A stretch of 64,000 nucleotides of DNA from Quatrionicoccus australiensis (GCF_020510525.1 NZ_CP075188.1:3844001-3908000), one strand, 5' to 3'. Positions 15,363-25,680 are shown, numbered from the stretch's first letter. A program made the numbers and translations. Notes: generated by a model not told the origin, from the sequence alone.

Positions 15363-16886
15363 TCAGGCGCCCATGACGCGGTTCTTGCCGGCGCGCTTGG
15401 CGAGATACATCGCCTGGTCGGCGCGCTTGATCGCATCGGCCCCCGACTCATCCTGCTGCAACAAGGCAACGCCGGCACTGAAGGTGATCAGCACCTTGTC
15501 CTTGCCGGACAGGAAGAAAGCACGGGTCAGTTCGCGCTGCAGACGGACCATGGCGTCAATCCCCTGCTCCAGCTGCGTGTCGGGCATCAGGATGATGAAC
15601 TCTTCACCGCCATAACGGGCCAGCGTATCGGTCGGCCGCATGCAGCGACGCGCGACGTTGGCGAGATGGATCAGCGCATTGTCGCCCGCCTCGTGCCCGA
15701 GACGGTCGTTGAGCTTCTTGAAGTTGTCGATGTCGAGCAGGCAAACCGAGAGCGGCGTCTCCTTGCGCCGCATGCTGGCGATTTCGCGCGCCAGCGCCTC
15801 GTCCAGGCCCTTGCGGTTGAGCGCATCGGTCAGCGGGTCGTGCCGGGCCAGCGCACTGGCACTGTCGAGTTCGCGATGCAGGTGGGCGAGCTCGGCTTCG
15901 GTACTCAGCACCTTGTCCTGCAGGCTGCGCAACTGCTCGCGCGAACGCGCCGATTCTTCGGCCATCGAGCGGGTCGCGACAATGACATCCTTGAGTAGCG
16001 GCGCCAGTTCCTCGATGCGCTCGACCTTCTCGATCTGGCGGGCGCTTTCCTCGATCTTGCCCTGAAAGGATTCACTCGACGCATTCATCGTCGACAGGCG
16101 CTCGATGAAAGCGGCCAGCATCTGGCGCATTTCTTCCTGCACCTCGATCGAGCGGGTTTTGGCCTCGTGCTGCTTGACCAGCACATCACGCAGGCGCCGC
16201 TCCATCTCGTCAAGGTGGCGCAGCGTCAGCGGCGGCGCCACGGCCACCAGCAGACCGTCGATCTGCCCCTTCAGCCAGTGATCATCGAGGCTCAGCTCAC
16301 CGATGTTCTCGATGATCAGGTGCAACAGGTTGAGCAGGGACTCCTTGATCTCGACCTGCTCTTCGGCGGCAAACAATACCTGGTGCGTCATCAGGGCAAG
16401 CTTGCCCTGGACGACGGGAATTTCAACCGACGGCTGCCGCAAGGCCTGCAGGAAATCGGCGGCAGTTGCCGTGACCCGCTCGTTTTCATCGCCCAGCGCC
16501 GGCAGGATGCATTCGACAAAACGCGCCAGCTTGGTCGCCAGCTCGGCCGGCAACACCGGCAGCACGACAGCCGGATCACCGGCACGGGAATTGCTTTTCT
16601 CGCCAGCGGCAACAAAGTCGAGGAAGGCCTCCTGCACGCCGCTCCAGGTACGCCGGCCGATCGCTGCATCGAGCTCGCCCAGCGCCTTTTCCTGTGCCTC
16701 GTTGCGTGCCTTCAGTTCAAGCGCCAGCTGGCGCAATTGCTGATCGGGAAAAGGCGCCACATTTGGCAAATTGGCAATTTCGTTGTAGCAGGCCTGAAAA
16801 TTGGCCGGGGTCGGCGCCATATGCCGTACCGCCAGACGCTTGAGCGCTTCCCGGGCAATTTCGGAAGGATTTTTTGGTTCGTTCAT
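15363..16886 (-). CDS. Diguanylate cyclase (GGDEF domain)
   Basis: This 507-residue cytoplasmic protein starts at MNEPKNPSEIAREALKRL; an upstream open extension is antisense to ubiB and was rejected. An all-helical region of about 340 residues with coiled coil (MERRLRDVLVKQHEAKTRS, QLRSLQDKVLSTEAELAH) precedes a GGDEF domain with RYGGEEF (about 420). RPTD, five residues before GGEEF, is an intact inhibitory I-site (RxxD). It therefore probably makes c-di-GMP with product inhibition. No membrane segment is seen. The signal sensed by the helical part is unknown. Confidence 0.9.
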   Translation of the reverse strand: MNEPKNPSEIAREALKRLAVRHMAPTPANFQACYNEIANLPNVAPFPDQQLRQLALELKARNEAQEKALGELDAAIGRRTWSGVQEAFLDFVAAGEKSNSRAGDPAVVLPVLPAELATKLARFVECILPALGDENERVTATAADFLQALRQPSVEIPVVQGKLALMTHQVLFAAEEQVEIKESLLNLLHLIIENIGELSLDDHWLKGQIDGLLVAVAPPLTLRHLDEMERRLRDVLVKQHEAKTRSIEVQEEMRQMLAAFIERLSTMNASSESFQGKIEESARQIEKVERIEELAPLLKDVIVATRSMAEESARSREQLRSLQDKVLSTEAELAHLHRELDSASALARHDPLTDALNRKGLDEALAREIASMRRKETPLSVCLLDIDNFKKLNDRLGHEAGDNALIHLANVARRCMRPTDTLARYGGEEFIILMPDTQLEQGIDAMVRLQRELTRAFFLSGKDKVLITFSAGVALLQQDESGADAIKRADQAMYLAKRAGKNRVMGA

Positions 16887-17109
16887 GAGCGCAGGCTGAG
16901 CAACTTTCGACAGACAGGGCGCACGGCTTGCACGCCTGTCAGTCGAGTTTATCGCAAGATGCCCGTCTGTCATCAAGAACCTTGCAAGCTTCCGGAGGCA
17001 AAATCGGGGCACTCGGCAAAAGCGCAAAACACGGGGCCACAACCGACGGGCACGTGTTAACATGCTCGTTTGACCCAACTGCCCGGCCCGCCCGGCATCC
17101 ACTGCCGCC

Positions 17110-18630
17110 ATGCGTATCCTCCGCCTGCTCAAGATCGCCTCCGTGGCCAGCCGTTTCGGCCTGGACGAAATGGTGCTCGAACATGAGCCGAGCGGTCGCC
17201 TTGTTCGCCTCGCCAACGCCCTGCAGTTCTGGCGCAACCTTTCGGCACCGCGTGCTGAACGCCTGCGTCTGGCCCTCGAAGCGCTCGGCCCGATTTTCGT
17301 CAAGTTCGGCCAGGTGCTGTCCACCCGGCGCGACCTGATGCCGGCCGACATCGCCGACGAACTGGCCCGCCTGCAGGATCGCGTACCGCCATTCCCTTCG
17401 GCACTCGCCCTGGCGGAAATCGAAAAAGCCTACGGTCGACCGGCCAGCGAAGTGTTTGCCGAATTCGACCCGGTACCGGTCGCATCGGCCTCGATTGCCC
17501 AGGTGCATTTCGCCAAATTGAAGGACGAGGATGGCGGACACGAAGTTGCCGTCAAGATCCTGCGCCCCAACATGCTGTCGGTGATCGAGCACGACCTGGC
17601 GCTGATGGACAACTTTGCGCTGCTCCTCGAAACCCTGTGGGCCGACGGCAAGCGCCTCAAGCCGCGCGAGGTGGTCGCCGAATTCGCCAAGTACCTGCGC
17701 GACGAACTCGACCTGATGCGCGAAGCGGCGAATGCCTCGCAACTGCGCCGCAATTTCGTCGATTCGCAACTGCTGATCGTGCCGGAAGTGCACTGGGACT
17801 GGTGCACCTCGACCGTGATGGTCATGGAACGCATGCACGGCACGCCGATTTCGCAGATCGACAAGCTGCGCGCCGACGGCATCGACCTGTCGAAACTCTC
17901 CGCCGCCGGCGTCGAGATTTTCTTCACGCAGGTCTTCCGCGACGGCTTCTTCCATGCCGACATGCACCCCGGCAACATCTTCGTGCATGCCGACGGCCGC
18001 TACATCGCGCTGGATTTCGGCATCGTCGGCACGTTGACCGATAGCGACAAGAATTACCTCGCCCAGAACTTCCTCGCCTTCTTCCGCCGCGACTACAAGC
18101 GCGTCGCCGAAGCGCACATCGAATCGGGCTGGGCACCCAAGGAAACGCGGGTCGATGAATTCGAAGCCGCCATCCGCGCCGTCTGCGAACCGATTTTCGA
18201 CCGCCCGCTCAAGGACATTTCCTTCGGCAAGATCCTGCTCCGCCTGTTCCAGACCTCGCGCCGCTTCAATGTCGAGATCCAGCCGCAACTGGTGATGCTG
18301 CAGAAAACCCTGCTCAACATCGAAGGCCTCGGCCGCCAGCTCGACCCCGAACTCGATCTCTGGAAAACCGCCAAGCCCTTCCTCGAACGCTGGATGAGCG
18401 AGCAGATCGGCTGGCGTGGCCTGGTCAAGACCTTCAAGCAGGAAGCGCCCTATCTGGCGCGCAGCATTCCGCAACTGCCGCGCCTCGTGCATCAGGCGCT
18501 CAACCGGCCGCACCAGGCCGACCTGCAACCCCAACTCGAACAACTGATTGCCGTCCAGCGCCAGCAGAACCGCTGGCTGGCGATCATCGCCCTGCTGCTT
18601 GCCTGTCTCGCCGCCGCGCTTTTTCACTGA
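17110..18630 (+). CDS. ubiB: Ubiquinone biosynthesis protein UbiB (atypical kinase/ATPase)
   Basis: This 506-residue ABC1/ADCK protein supports ubiquinone biosynthesis. The KxGQ motif lies in [16 protein letters not shown] (about 64-79), the Ala-rich nucleotide loop in [12 protein letters not shown], the catalytic [12 protein letters not shown] near 282-293, and ALDFGIVG (DFG-like) near 299. The C-terminal [17 protein letters not shown] is a membrane anchor. Length and order match E. coli UbiB. It is divergent from the diguanylate cyclase, and the helicase gene begins 6 bases after its stop. The 223-base spacer upstream shows no other feature I can name. Confidence 0.94.
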   Translation: MRILRLLKIASVASRFGLDEMVLEHEPSGRLVRLANALQFWRNLSAPRAERLRLALEALGPIFVKFGQVLSTRRDLMPADIADELARLQDRVPPFPSALALAEIEKAYGRPASEVFAEFDPVPVASASIAQVHFAKLKDEDGGHEVAVKILRPNMLSVIEHDLALMDNFALLLETLWADGKRLKPREVVAEFAKYLRDELDLMREAANASQLRRNFVDSQLLIVPEVHWDWCTSTVMVMERMHGTPISQIDKLRADGIDLSKLSAAGVEIFFTQVFRDGFFHADMHPGNIFVHADGRYIALDFGIVGTLTDSDKNYLAQNFLAFFRRDYKRVAEAHIESGWAPKETRVDEFEAAIRAVCEPIFDRPLKDISFGKILLRLFQTSRRFNVEIQPQLVMLQKTLLNIEGLGRQLDPELDLWKTAKPFLERWMSEQIGWRGLVKTFKQEAPYLARSIPQLPRLVHQALNRPHQADLQPQLEQLIAVQRQQNRWLAIIALLLACLAAALFH

Positions 18631-18636
18631 ACCGGA

Positions 18637-21600
18637 ATGACCGCCACCACCCTGGACAACTTCACCGAAGACGACCTGATCGACTGGCTGGGCGAAGAAG
18701 AACTCGCCAAGGCCCGCCCCTACGTTGATCTGGTCCAGGACCTGGACATCGAAAGCGAGCGCGTCCGCGCCATCGTGCCCGGCTCGGCCCGCAAGCCCTA
18801 CACCTCGATCGCCCGCATCGTGCAGCACAAGGATGGCAACGTTTCGCTGATCAGCGGCTGCACCTGTGCGGCCGGCGTCGATTGCAAGCACGTCGCGGCC
18901 ATCCTGCTGAAGACCATCGAGGAGCGCAATCCGGTCGAACGGGTCAGCCCCGGCGTCCTCTCCTGGGTCGAAGACCTGCGCCGCGCCTCGGTTGCCGTCG
19001 CCAAGAAGAAAGCCCGGCCGAGCGGCGCCCGGCAGCAACTCTTCTACATCCTGAAATGGACCGCCGACCAGCGTCATTTCGGCGTCGAGATCCGCAAGGG
19101 CAAGTACCCGGAAAATGCCGAGGAATGGTGGAAGATCGACCGCGCCCTGGTCACGCCGCCGCAGTTCGTCAACGAGGAAGACCTCGTCATCCTGCGCCTG
19201 CTCTGGGCCGATCGCGGCCACGAAAGCGGCCTGCGCGCCTTCGCCCTCGGCCCGAAACACGGCACCGAAGCACTGCAACGCATCGCCGCCAGTCATCGCC
19301 TGTATTCCGGCGACGATCTCAGCCTGCCGCTGAACGCCGGCCCGGTGCGCCCGGCCGGCATCGGCTGGCAAATCGATACGGCCGGCTTCCAGCGCCCCTT
19401 CCTCAAGCCGGAACCGGCCGCCGACATGATTGTGACGGTCGACCCGCCCTGGTATCTCGATTTCAATGCCGGCGAAACCGGCCCGCTCGAAGTCACCGGC
19501 AATCCGTCGGTGGTCAGCCGCCTGTTCAGCCTGCCGCCGCTCTCCGCCAAGGAAGCGGCGCTGGTCGCCGAGGCCTTGTGCGAACTGGCACCGGAGCTGC
19601 CGCCGCCGGCCGAAGATGCCAGCGAACGCCTGCGCCTGATCGACGCGCCGCTGCAGGCCATCCTCCAGCTCGACACCCTGCACACGCACGGCAACCGCGC
19701 CTGGCGCGGCTACGCGCAGAATTTCAACGGCGGCCCGTTCGACATCGCCCGCGTCGTCTTCCGTTATGCCGATGCCGACATCCGGCCCGACGAACGCCAC
19801 GAATTCATCACCCTGCCCGAAGGCGAGACGGTGCGCCTGAAACGCCGCCCGGAAGCCGAAGCCGCCGCGCTCAAGGTGCTCTCCGGCAGCGGCCTGGAGA
19901 AGATTCCCGGCCACACGCTGTCCACCTTCGGCAGCCCGCCGCAGGGCATCTACGGTCTGGCCGAAGAAGGCTACTGGGCCAATTTCATGCAGGACGGCTG
20001 CGAACGGCTCAAGGCAGCCGGCTGGCAGATCGAATTCCCCGAGGATTTCCGCCACCACGTACTCGACGTCGACGGCTGGGAAGCCGACCTCGTCGAAGCC
20101 GACAACGGCTGGTTCAACCTCGACATGGGCATCATCGTCGAAGGTCAGCGCCTGCCGCTGGCACCCTTACTGGCCGGCCTTTTCCGGCGCGATGCGCGCT
20201 GGCTGGAAGCCCTGCAACTGGCCTTCATTCCCGACGATGAGCCGGTCGAGCTGCAAACCGCCAACGGCAAGCGCCTGCGCGTTCCGGCCGGGCGCATCAA
20301 GCCGCTCGCCGCAACGCTGATCGACCTGTTCGACGGTTTCAGCGGCGGCAACACGCTGCGTCTGTCGCGCTTCGACGCACCGCGTCTGGCCGAACTGAAC
20401 GACATCAGCCGCTGGCAGTTCAAGGGCCAGGGCGACATCCTGGCGCTCGCCGACAAGCTGCGCCTGGCGCAGGGCATCGTCGACATCGAACCGCCGGCCG
20501 GTCTCGGCCTCGAATTGCGTCCGTACCAGAAGGAAGGTCTTGCCTGGCTGCAGTTCCTGCGCCAGCAGAACCTTTCCGGCATCCTCGCCGACGACATGGG
20601 CCTCGGCAAGACAGCCCAGACGCTGGCCCACCTGCTGCTCGAAAAGGAAGCCGGCCGCCTCGACAAGCCGGCCCTGATCGTCCTGCCGACCTCGCTGATC
20701 TTCAACTGGAAAAACGAGGCGGCACGCTTCGCCCCGGCCCTCAAGGTGCTGTCGCTGCACGGCCCGGAGCGCAAGAGCCGTTTCGGCGAGATCGCCGAGC
20801 ACGATGTCGTGATGACCACTTATCCGCTGCTCTGGCGCGATGCCGACGTGCTGATGCAGCACAGCTACCACCTGCTCATCCTCGACGAGGCGCAGACGGT
20901 CAAGAACGCGCAGAGCCAGAGCGCCGAAGCGGTGCGCAAGATCGACGCACGGCATCGCCTGTGCCTGACCGGCACGCCGCTGGAAAACCATCTCGGCGAG
21001 CTGTGGAGCCAGTTCGACTTCCTGCTGCCCGGCTTCCTCGGCACCAGCAAGCAATTCACCAAGCACTGGCGCACGCCGATCGAAAAGCTCGGCGACACGC
21101 AGCGTCGCGACCTGCTCGCCCGCCGCATCCGCCCCTTCATCCTGCGCCGCAAGAAGGAAGACGTCGCGCAGGAACTGCCGCCCAAGACCATCATCATCCG
21201 CTCGGTCGAACTCGAAGGCAGCCAGCGCGACCTCTACGAAACGGTACGCGCCGCGATGGATGCCAAGGTGCGCGACGAAATCGCCCAGCGCGGCTTTGCG
21301 CGCAGCCAGATCGTCATTCTCGATGCGCTGCTCAAGCTGCGCCAGGTCTGCTGTGACCCGCGCCTGGTCAAGGCAACGGCGGCCACCAAGGTCAGGGAAA
21401 GAGCCAAGCTCGACCTGCTGATGGCGATGCTGCCGGAACTGGTCGATGAAGGGCGCAAGATCCTCGTCTTCTCGCAATTCACCAGCATGCTGGCGCTGAT
21501 CGAAGACGAACTGAACGCGATCGGCATCCCCTACGCGCTGCTCACCGGCAGCACCGACGACCGCGAAGCGCCGATCCGCCGCTTCCAGGAAGGCGAAGTT

Positions 21601-21915
21601 CCGGTCTTCCTGATCAGCCTCAAGGCGGGCGGCGTCGGTCTCAACCTGACCGCGGCCGATACCGTCATCCACTACGATCCGTGGTGGAACCCGGCAGTCG
21701 AAAACCAGGCCACCGACCGCGCGCACCGCCTCGGCCAGGACAAGCCAGTCTTCGTCTACAAGCTGATTGTCGGCGGCAGTATCGAGGAAAAAATCCTCGC
21801 CCTGCAGGAACGCAAGGCCGAACTCGCGGCCGGCATCCTGTCCGACGACCACCGCGTGGACGTCAAGTTCGGCACCGACGACCTGGCGGCGCTGTTCGAG
21901 CCGCTGCCCAGCTAG
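18637..21915 (+). CDS. SWIM zinc-finger SNF2-family helicase
   Basis: This 1092-residue SF2 ATPase has a SWIM zinc finger near the N-terminus (CTCAAGVDCKH, C-x-C and C-x-H, about 76-86). A long region of unclear fold follows. The SNF2 motor has GILADDMGLGKTAQTLA (about 645-661), LDEAQTVKN (about 750) and LTGTPLENHLGELWSQ; the helicase C domain has VFSQFTSMLALIE (about 945) and DRAHRLGQDKPVFVYKLI. SNF2 enzymes translocate on duplex DNA without strand separation. The bacterial SWIM-SNF2 class is poorly characterised. It follows ubiB by 6 bases. Confidence 0.93.
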   Translation: MTATTLDNFTEDDLIDWLGEEELAKARPYVDLVQDLDIESERVRAIVPGSARKPYTSIARIVQHKDGNVSLISGCTCAAGVDCKHVAAILLKTIEERNPVERVSPGVLSWVEDLRRASVAVAKKKARPSGARQQLFYILKWTADQRHFGVEIRKGKYPENAEEWWKIDRALVTPPQFVNEEDLVILRLLWADRGHESGLRAFALGPKHGTEALQRIAASHRLYSGDDLSLPLNAGPVRPAGIGWQIDTAGFQRPFLKPEPAADMIVTVDPPWYLDFNAGETGPLEVTGNPSVVSRLFSLPPLSAKEAALVAEALCELAPELPPPAEDASERLRLIDAPLQAILQLDTLHTHGNRAWRGYAQNFNGGPFDIARVVFRYADADIRPDERHEFITLPEGETVRLKRRPEAEAAALKVLSGSGLEKIPGHTLSTFGSPPQGIYGLAEEGYWANFMQDGCERLKAAGWQIEFPEDFRHHVLDVDGWEADLVEADNGWFNLDMGIIVEGQRLPLAPLLAGLFRRDARWLEALQLAFIPDDEPVELQTANGKRLRVPAGRIKPLAATLIDLFDGFSGGNTLRLSRFDAPRLAELNDISRWQFKGQGDILALADKLRLAQGIVDIEPPAGLGLELRPYQKEGLAWLQFLRQQNLSGILADDMGLGKTAQTLAHLLLEKEAGRLDKPALIVLPTSLIFNWKNEAARFAPALKVLSLHGPERKSRFGEIAEHDVVMTTYPLLWRDADVLMQHSYHLLILDEAQTVKNAQSQSAEAVRKIDARHRLCLTGTPLENHLGELWSQFDFLLPGFLGTSKQFTKHWRTPIEKLGDTQRRDLLARRIRPFILRRKKEDVAQELPPKTIIIRSVELEGSQRDLYETVRAAMDAKVRDEIAQRGFARSQIVILDALLKLRQVCCDPRLVKATAATKVRERAKLDLLMAMLPELVDEGRKILVFSQFTSMLALIEDELNAIGIPYALLTGSTDDREAPIRRFQEGEVPVFLISLKAGGVGLNLTAADTVIHYDPWWNPAVENQATDRAHRLGQDKPVFVYKLIVGGSIEEKILALQERKAELAAGILSDDHRVDVKFGTDDLAALFEPLPS

Positions 21916-21926
21916 ACGGTCGACCT

Positions 21927-21956
21927 TGCGAAAAGGGCATTTTTGCCCTTTTTCGC
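21927..21956. terminator. Bidirectional terminator between the SNF2 gene and the histidine kinase
   Basis: GCGAAAAGGGCA and TGCCCTTTTTCGC form a strong stem around a short T loop, between two convergent genes. Flanking bases CGGTCGACC and GGTTGACCG extend the pairing imperfectly. Confidence 0.8.
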
Positions 21957-21976
21957 GGGTTGACCGGTAGACGCCG

Positions 21977-24541
21977 TCAGCCCTTGCCGACGGCCTGCCG
22001 CGCGCTCTGCAGCCAGTACAACAGTGTCTGGTAGAGCACCGCCGGATCGACCGGCTTGCTGACAAAGTCGTTCATGCCGGCAGCCAGGCAATTCTCCTTG
22101 TCCTCGGCAAAGACGTTGGCGGTCATCGCCAGAATCGGCACCGACTGGCCGCAAGCCATCTGGCGGATGCGGGCCGTGGCGCCCAGGCCATCCAGACGCG
22201 GCATCTGCATGTCCATCAGGATCAGGTCGTAGGCATGCCGCTCGAGTTGCTCGATGGCGGCGATGCCGTCTTCGGCAATGTCGATGACCAGGCCGACATC
22301 CTCGAGCAGCATGATCGCCACCTCGCGATTGATCGGATCATCTTCGACCAGCAGGATATGACTGCCGGCAAACTCCCCGAGCAACACCGCTTCGGCATCG
22401 CCTTCCCGGATGCTCTCCGGCACAGCGGCCGCCACGGCCTGCCGTTTCAGGCGGGCGGTGATCCAGAAAACGCTGCCCCGTCCCGGCGTACTGACTGCGC
22501 CGGCCTGGCCGCCCATCAGCTCGGCAATATGCTTAGTGATCGCCAACCCGAGCCCGGTACCGCCATATTTGCGGGTGGTTGATGCATCGGCCTGCGCAAA
22601 GGGATTGAACAAACGCCCCAGCGCCGCCGGTGCGATGCCGATACCGCTGTCCTCAACCTCGAAACGCAACAGCACGCCCTGCGGCGAGTCTTCCAGCACA
22701 CGCCCGCGCAGACAGACCGAACCCCGCTCGGTGAACTTGATCGCATTGTTGGCGTAATTGATCAGCGCCTGCTTGAGCCGCGTCGCATCGCCGAGCAGGC
22801 CAGCCGGCAGGACATCGCCTTCGACCCGTACGCTAAGCCCGGACGAACGGGCACGCTCGGCCAGCATCTGGGCCACCTCATGCATGATGCCATTCGGGTC
22901 AAGCGCAACTTCCTCCAGCTCCAGCTTGCCGGCCTCGATCTTGGACAGGTCGAGGATGTCATCGATCACCGACAGCAAATGCTGGCTCGCATTCTCGATC
23001 CGCCCCATCTGGCCGGTTTGCTCCTCGCTCAGTCCGGCCCGGCGCATCAGATGCACGGTGCCAAGGATGGCATTCATCGGCGTCCGGATCTCGTGGCTCA
23101 TGTTGGCGAGGAAGACGCTCTTCGCGCGCGTCGCCGCCTCGGCGGCTTCCTTGGCGAGCAGCAGATGCTGCTCGGCCTTCTTCAGCTCGCTGATGTCGCG
23201 CACGAAAGAAATGAAACAGGCCGGCTCCGCCGCCGTCGCTGCGCGGTAATGCAGGGTGATATTGACCGGAATCAGGCGCCCGTCGCGATGCCGGTTCTCG
23301 GTATCGAAACTGCTCATGCTCTGCTGCATCTGCGCCGTCACTTCGGCAAAATTCGTGGCCGGGAATGCGGGGTCGATGTCCGCCACATTGAGCGTCTGCA
23401 TTTCGGCACGGCTGTAACCCAGCATGTCGGCCGCCGCCTGATTGACATAGAGCAGATGTCCGGTCGCACAATCAACCCAGTGGATGCCGATGCCGACGCG
23501 ATCCATCGCGAACTGCGTCTGCTCGAGGCGGGCGTTGGCCGCAGCCAGATCGCGCGTCCGTTCGGCAACCTGGCTTTCCAGCTGCTGGTGATGCCGCGCC
23601 AGTTCCGCCTCGCTGCTCCGCAAGGCCTCCTCGATGCGCCGCCGCTCGGTGATTTCGCGGGAGATGCCGAGAATCCCGATCAGCTGGCCATCATCGCCAC
23701 GCATCGGCGTCTTGATCGTTTCAAACAGGCCACGATAGCCATTGTCAGCGAAGGTCAGCCATTCCTCGTTGATCGTCGGCACACCGGCCGATGCTGCCGC
23801 CCGGTCCTTTTCCCGGAAGAAATCGGCAAGCTCCTGGCTGACGAAATCGACATCCCGACGCCCGACGATCTCATGAGCGCGGGCGTTGTAAAGGCGCGAG
23901 AAGGTCGGATTGCATGACAGATAAACACCGTCCGTATCCTTGACCCAGACCAGATCGGGAATGGCCTCGTAAAGGCTGTCGAGAAAGGCCCGCTCGCGCT
24001 CGCTTTGCGCCAGAGCCACGGCCAGTTCGGCGCGGGCATCGTCACGGTCAGCCGCCAGCGCCACGGTCAAACGCTCGTTGTTGCGGCACAGCGTGATCGC
24101 GCGCGCCAGATTGGCCAGCACCGGCTGAAAGATCTGAGTCAGCGGCAGAACACTGACAAACGCCTCGGGCGAGAGCAAAAGTATCGAAGTCCGGGCGTCG
24201 ACCGGCAGGCGCAGGCAATGGCCATAACGCTGATCGAGCGACAGGACGTCGAGCAGCGCCGCATCGGCCAGCATCTCGACCTTGCCGCCAAGCAGGCCGT
24301 CAGGCAGGTTGAAACGGCTGCCGCAGCGTTCGGCCAGGACATGGTCACCGACAGCAGCAGCAAGCGTCGCCGCCATCCCGAATTCCGAACTCTCCTGATC
24401 GACCAGCACGACACCGGCCGGAAACGAGGTGTGGAACAGCAGACGCTGCAGGGTGCGCTTGAGCAGGGCATCAAGATGAATCTCGCTGCCGATCGCCAGC
24501 GACAGGTCATAAAGGATGCTGAGGATCTGTTCGCGGTTCAT
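21977..24541 (-). CDS. Hybrid sensor histidine kinase (GAF-PAS-PAS-HK-REC)
   Basis: This 854-residue cytoplasmic kinase has a GAF-like N-terminal region (about 1-165), PAS 1 (FLDSLYEAIPDLVWVKDTDG, about 185-300) and PAS 2 (about 335-455). The HisKA box is SHEIRTPMNAI (His about 481), and the ATPase has NAIKFTERG, DSGIGIAP and GGTGLGLAI. A C-terminal receiver has LVEDDPINRE and LILMDMQMPR (Asp about 775). No membrane segment is seen, so it likely senses an internal cue. It overlaps the upstream FIST gene by 4 bases, which suggests that FIST provides the signal input. No separate response regulator is adjacent. Confidence 0.92.
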   Translation of the reverse strand: MNREQILSILYDLSLAIGSEIHLDALLKRTLQRLLFHTSFPAGVVLVDQESSEFGMAATLAAAVGDHVLAERCGSRFNLPDGLLGGKVEMLADAALLDVLSLDQRYGHCLRLPVDARTSILLLSPEAFVSVLPLTQIFQPVLANLARAITLCRNNERLTVALAADRDDARAELAVALAQSERERAFLDSLYEAIPDLVWVKDTDGVYLSCNPTFSRLYNARAHEIVGRRDVDFVSQELADFFREKDRAAASAGVPTINEEWLTFADNGYRGLFETIKTPMRGDDGQLIGILGISREITERRRIEEALRSSEAELARHHQQLESQVAERTRDLAAANARLEQTQFAMDRVGIGIHWVDCATGHLLYVNQAAADMLGYSRAEMQTLNVADIDPAFPATNFAEVTAQMQQSMSSFDTENRHRDGRLIPVNITLHYRAATAAEPACFISFVRDISELKKAEQHLLLAKEAAEAATRAKSVFLANMSHEIRTPMNAILGTVHLMRRAGLSEEQTGQMGRIENASQHLLSVIDDILDLSKIEAGKLELEEVALDPNGIMHEVAQMLAERARSSGLSVRVEGDVLPAGLLGDATRLKQALINYANNAIKFTERGSVCLRGRVLEDSPQGVLLRFEVEDSGIGIAPAALGRLFNPFAQADASTTRKYGGTGLGLAITKHIAELMGGQAGAVSTPGRGSVFWITARLKRQAVAAAVPESIREGDAEAVLLGEFAGSHILLVEDDPINREVAIMLLEDVGLVIDIAEDGIAAIEQLERHAYDLILMDMQMPRLDGLGATARIRQMACGQSVPILAMTANVFAEDKENCLAAGMNDFVSKPVDPAVLYQTLLYWLQSARQAVGKG

Positions 24542-25680
24542 GCGGGCCGCCAGGGCATGCTGACCAGCGTCGCGTTGTGGAACAAGGGATAGCCACGCCG
24601 CACGGTACTGCCGATTTCGCCCAGCGAGAGGGCACCGGCCATCGTCGCAGCGCCGCTGTCGGCGTACAACTCGGCCAGCTCGCTCGCCGCCGCCTCGCCC
24701 AGATGCATGCGCCGGCCGGCGCAGTAGAAGGTCAGCAGGGGCGCATCCTTGACGTCACCGTTAGCAGCGTGCAGCTTCCCGGCCAGTCGCCGGATGCAGC
24801 CATTTTCGCCGGCCGACGGCGCCTTGAGCAGGACCAGCATGGCATTTTCCGGAACCTCGCCGACGCAGAACAGCGAATCGTCTTCAGCCACCGCCACGGG
24901 AATGCGGACCACCACTTCGCCATTGGCGCAGAGAATGCCAAACGGGAAGTGCACCGCGTACTGATAGAAATTGGCGCGACTCAGCTCGATGCCATAGTTG
25001 GCCTTGATGATTTCCTGGTAAACGGCGAAAGCCGGACGCCAGTCGATCATCGCGATCCGGTTGCCAGCGGTCGACGTCGCACTCATCGCCCTTTCCGGCG
25101 AACTGAAACCATGTTCGAGCACCGCGCCGGCATTGCCGGACAGCAACAGGCCGAGCACGCCATTGCCAACGACCTGCTCGGCATCGAACAGGCAGGGCAT
25201 GGGCTGGAAGGTTTCGCTGCCGGCATTGACGCCGGCGTAGTCGACGCGATTCGCAATGTCGAGATAGAGATCGTCGAGCAGGCTGGCGACATTCGGCAGC
25301 ATGCCGTCGAACAGCAGGAACAGCGTTGGCTTGGCCGAGTCGGCCGGGAGTTCTTGCAAACCGGCACGCACTGCCGCGACCATCCGGGCAAGTGCCGGCA
25401 GCTCCCCGGCATTCAACTCCGGCAGGAGAAAAACCGGCGGCATGACCGGAAAAGGCAGCAACCAGGCACCCGTGCCGACAAATTGCTGATCAACGACCAG
25501 GGCCGGGAAAATGGCACCCGCCAGTGCGATGCCGCGATCGCGGCAAGCCGCCTGCAAAAGGGGCAATTTGTCCTTGTCGGCTTCGGCCAGCAAAGCCAGA
25601 ACGCCGGCCAAGGGCATTTCTGCCCGCCACGCATCCAGGACCTGCCCGGCTCGCCCCGCCTCCAGCTCAATGTAGCGCAT
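24538..25680 (-). CDS. FIST-domain signalling protein
   Basis: This 380-residue protein has FIST_N (about 30-215, with TLFLLFDGMLPNVASLLDDLY and VVGNGVLGLLLSGNAGAVLEHG) followed by FIST_C (about 225-370, with NFYQYAVHFPFGI, LLTFYCAGRRMHLGEA and FHNATLVSMPW). FIST domains are proposed sensors of small ligands such as amino acids and sit beside signalling proteins. The start ATG 25680 follows a GGGAGAG ribosome site. Its stop overlaps the kinase start by 4 bases, so the two are translationally coupled. Confidence 0.88.
   Translation of the reverse strand: MRYIELEAGRAGQVLDAWRAEMPLAGVLALLAEADKDKLPLLQAACRDRGIALAGAIFPALVVDQQFVGTGAWLLPFPVMPPVFLLPELNAGELPALARMVAAVRAGLQELPADSAKPTLFLLFDGMLPNVASLLDDLYLDIANRVDYAGVNAGSETFQPMPCLFDAEQVVGNGVLGLLLSGNAGAVLEHGFSSPERAMSATSTAGNRIAMIDWRPAFAVYQEIIKANYGIELSRANFYQYAVHFPFGILCANGEVVVRIPVAVAEDDSLFCVGEVPENAMLVLLKAPSAGENGCIRRLAGKLHAANGDVKDAPLLTFYCAGRRMHLGEAAASELAELYADSGAATMAGALSLGEIGSTVRRGYPLFHNATLVSMPWRPA

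Noticed and set aside
16939..20058. Minus-strand ORF of 1039 codons
   Set aside because: It lies antisense to ubiB and the SNF2 gene, both with full family motifs. Its own translation has no domain pattern and reflects GC-rich third-position bias.
20167..22065. Minus-strand ORF of 632 codons
   Set aside because: It overlaps the SNF2 motor domain on the other strand and crosses the strong terminator at 21927-21956.
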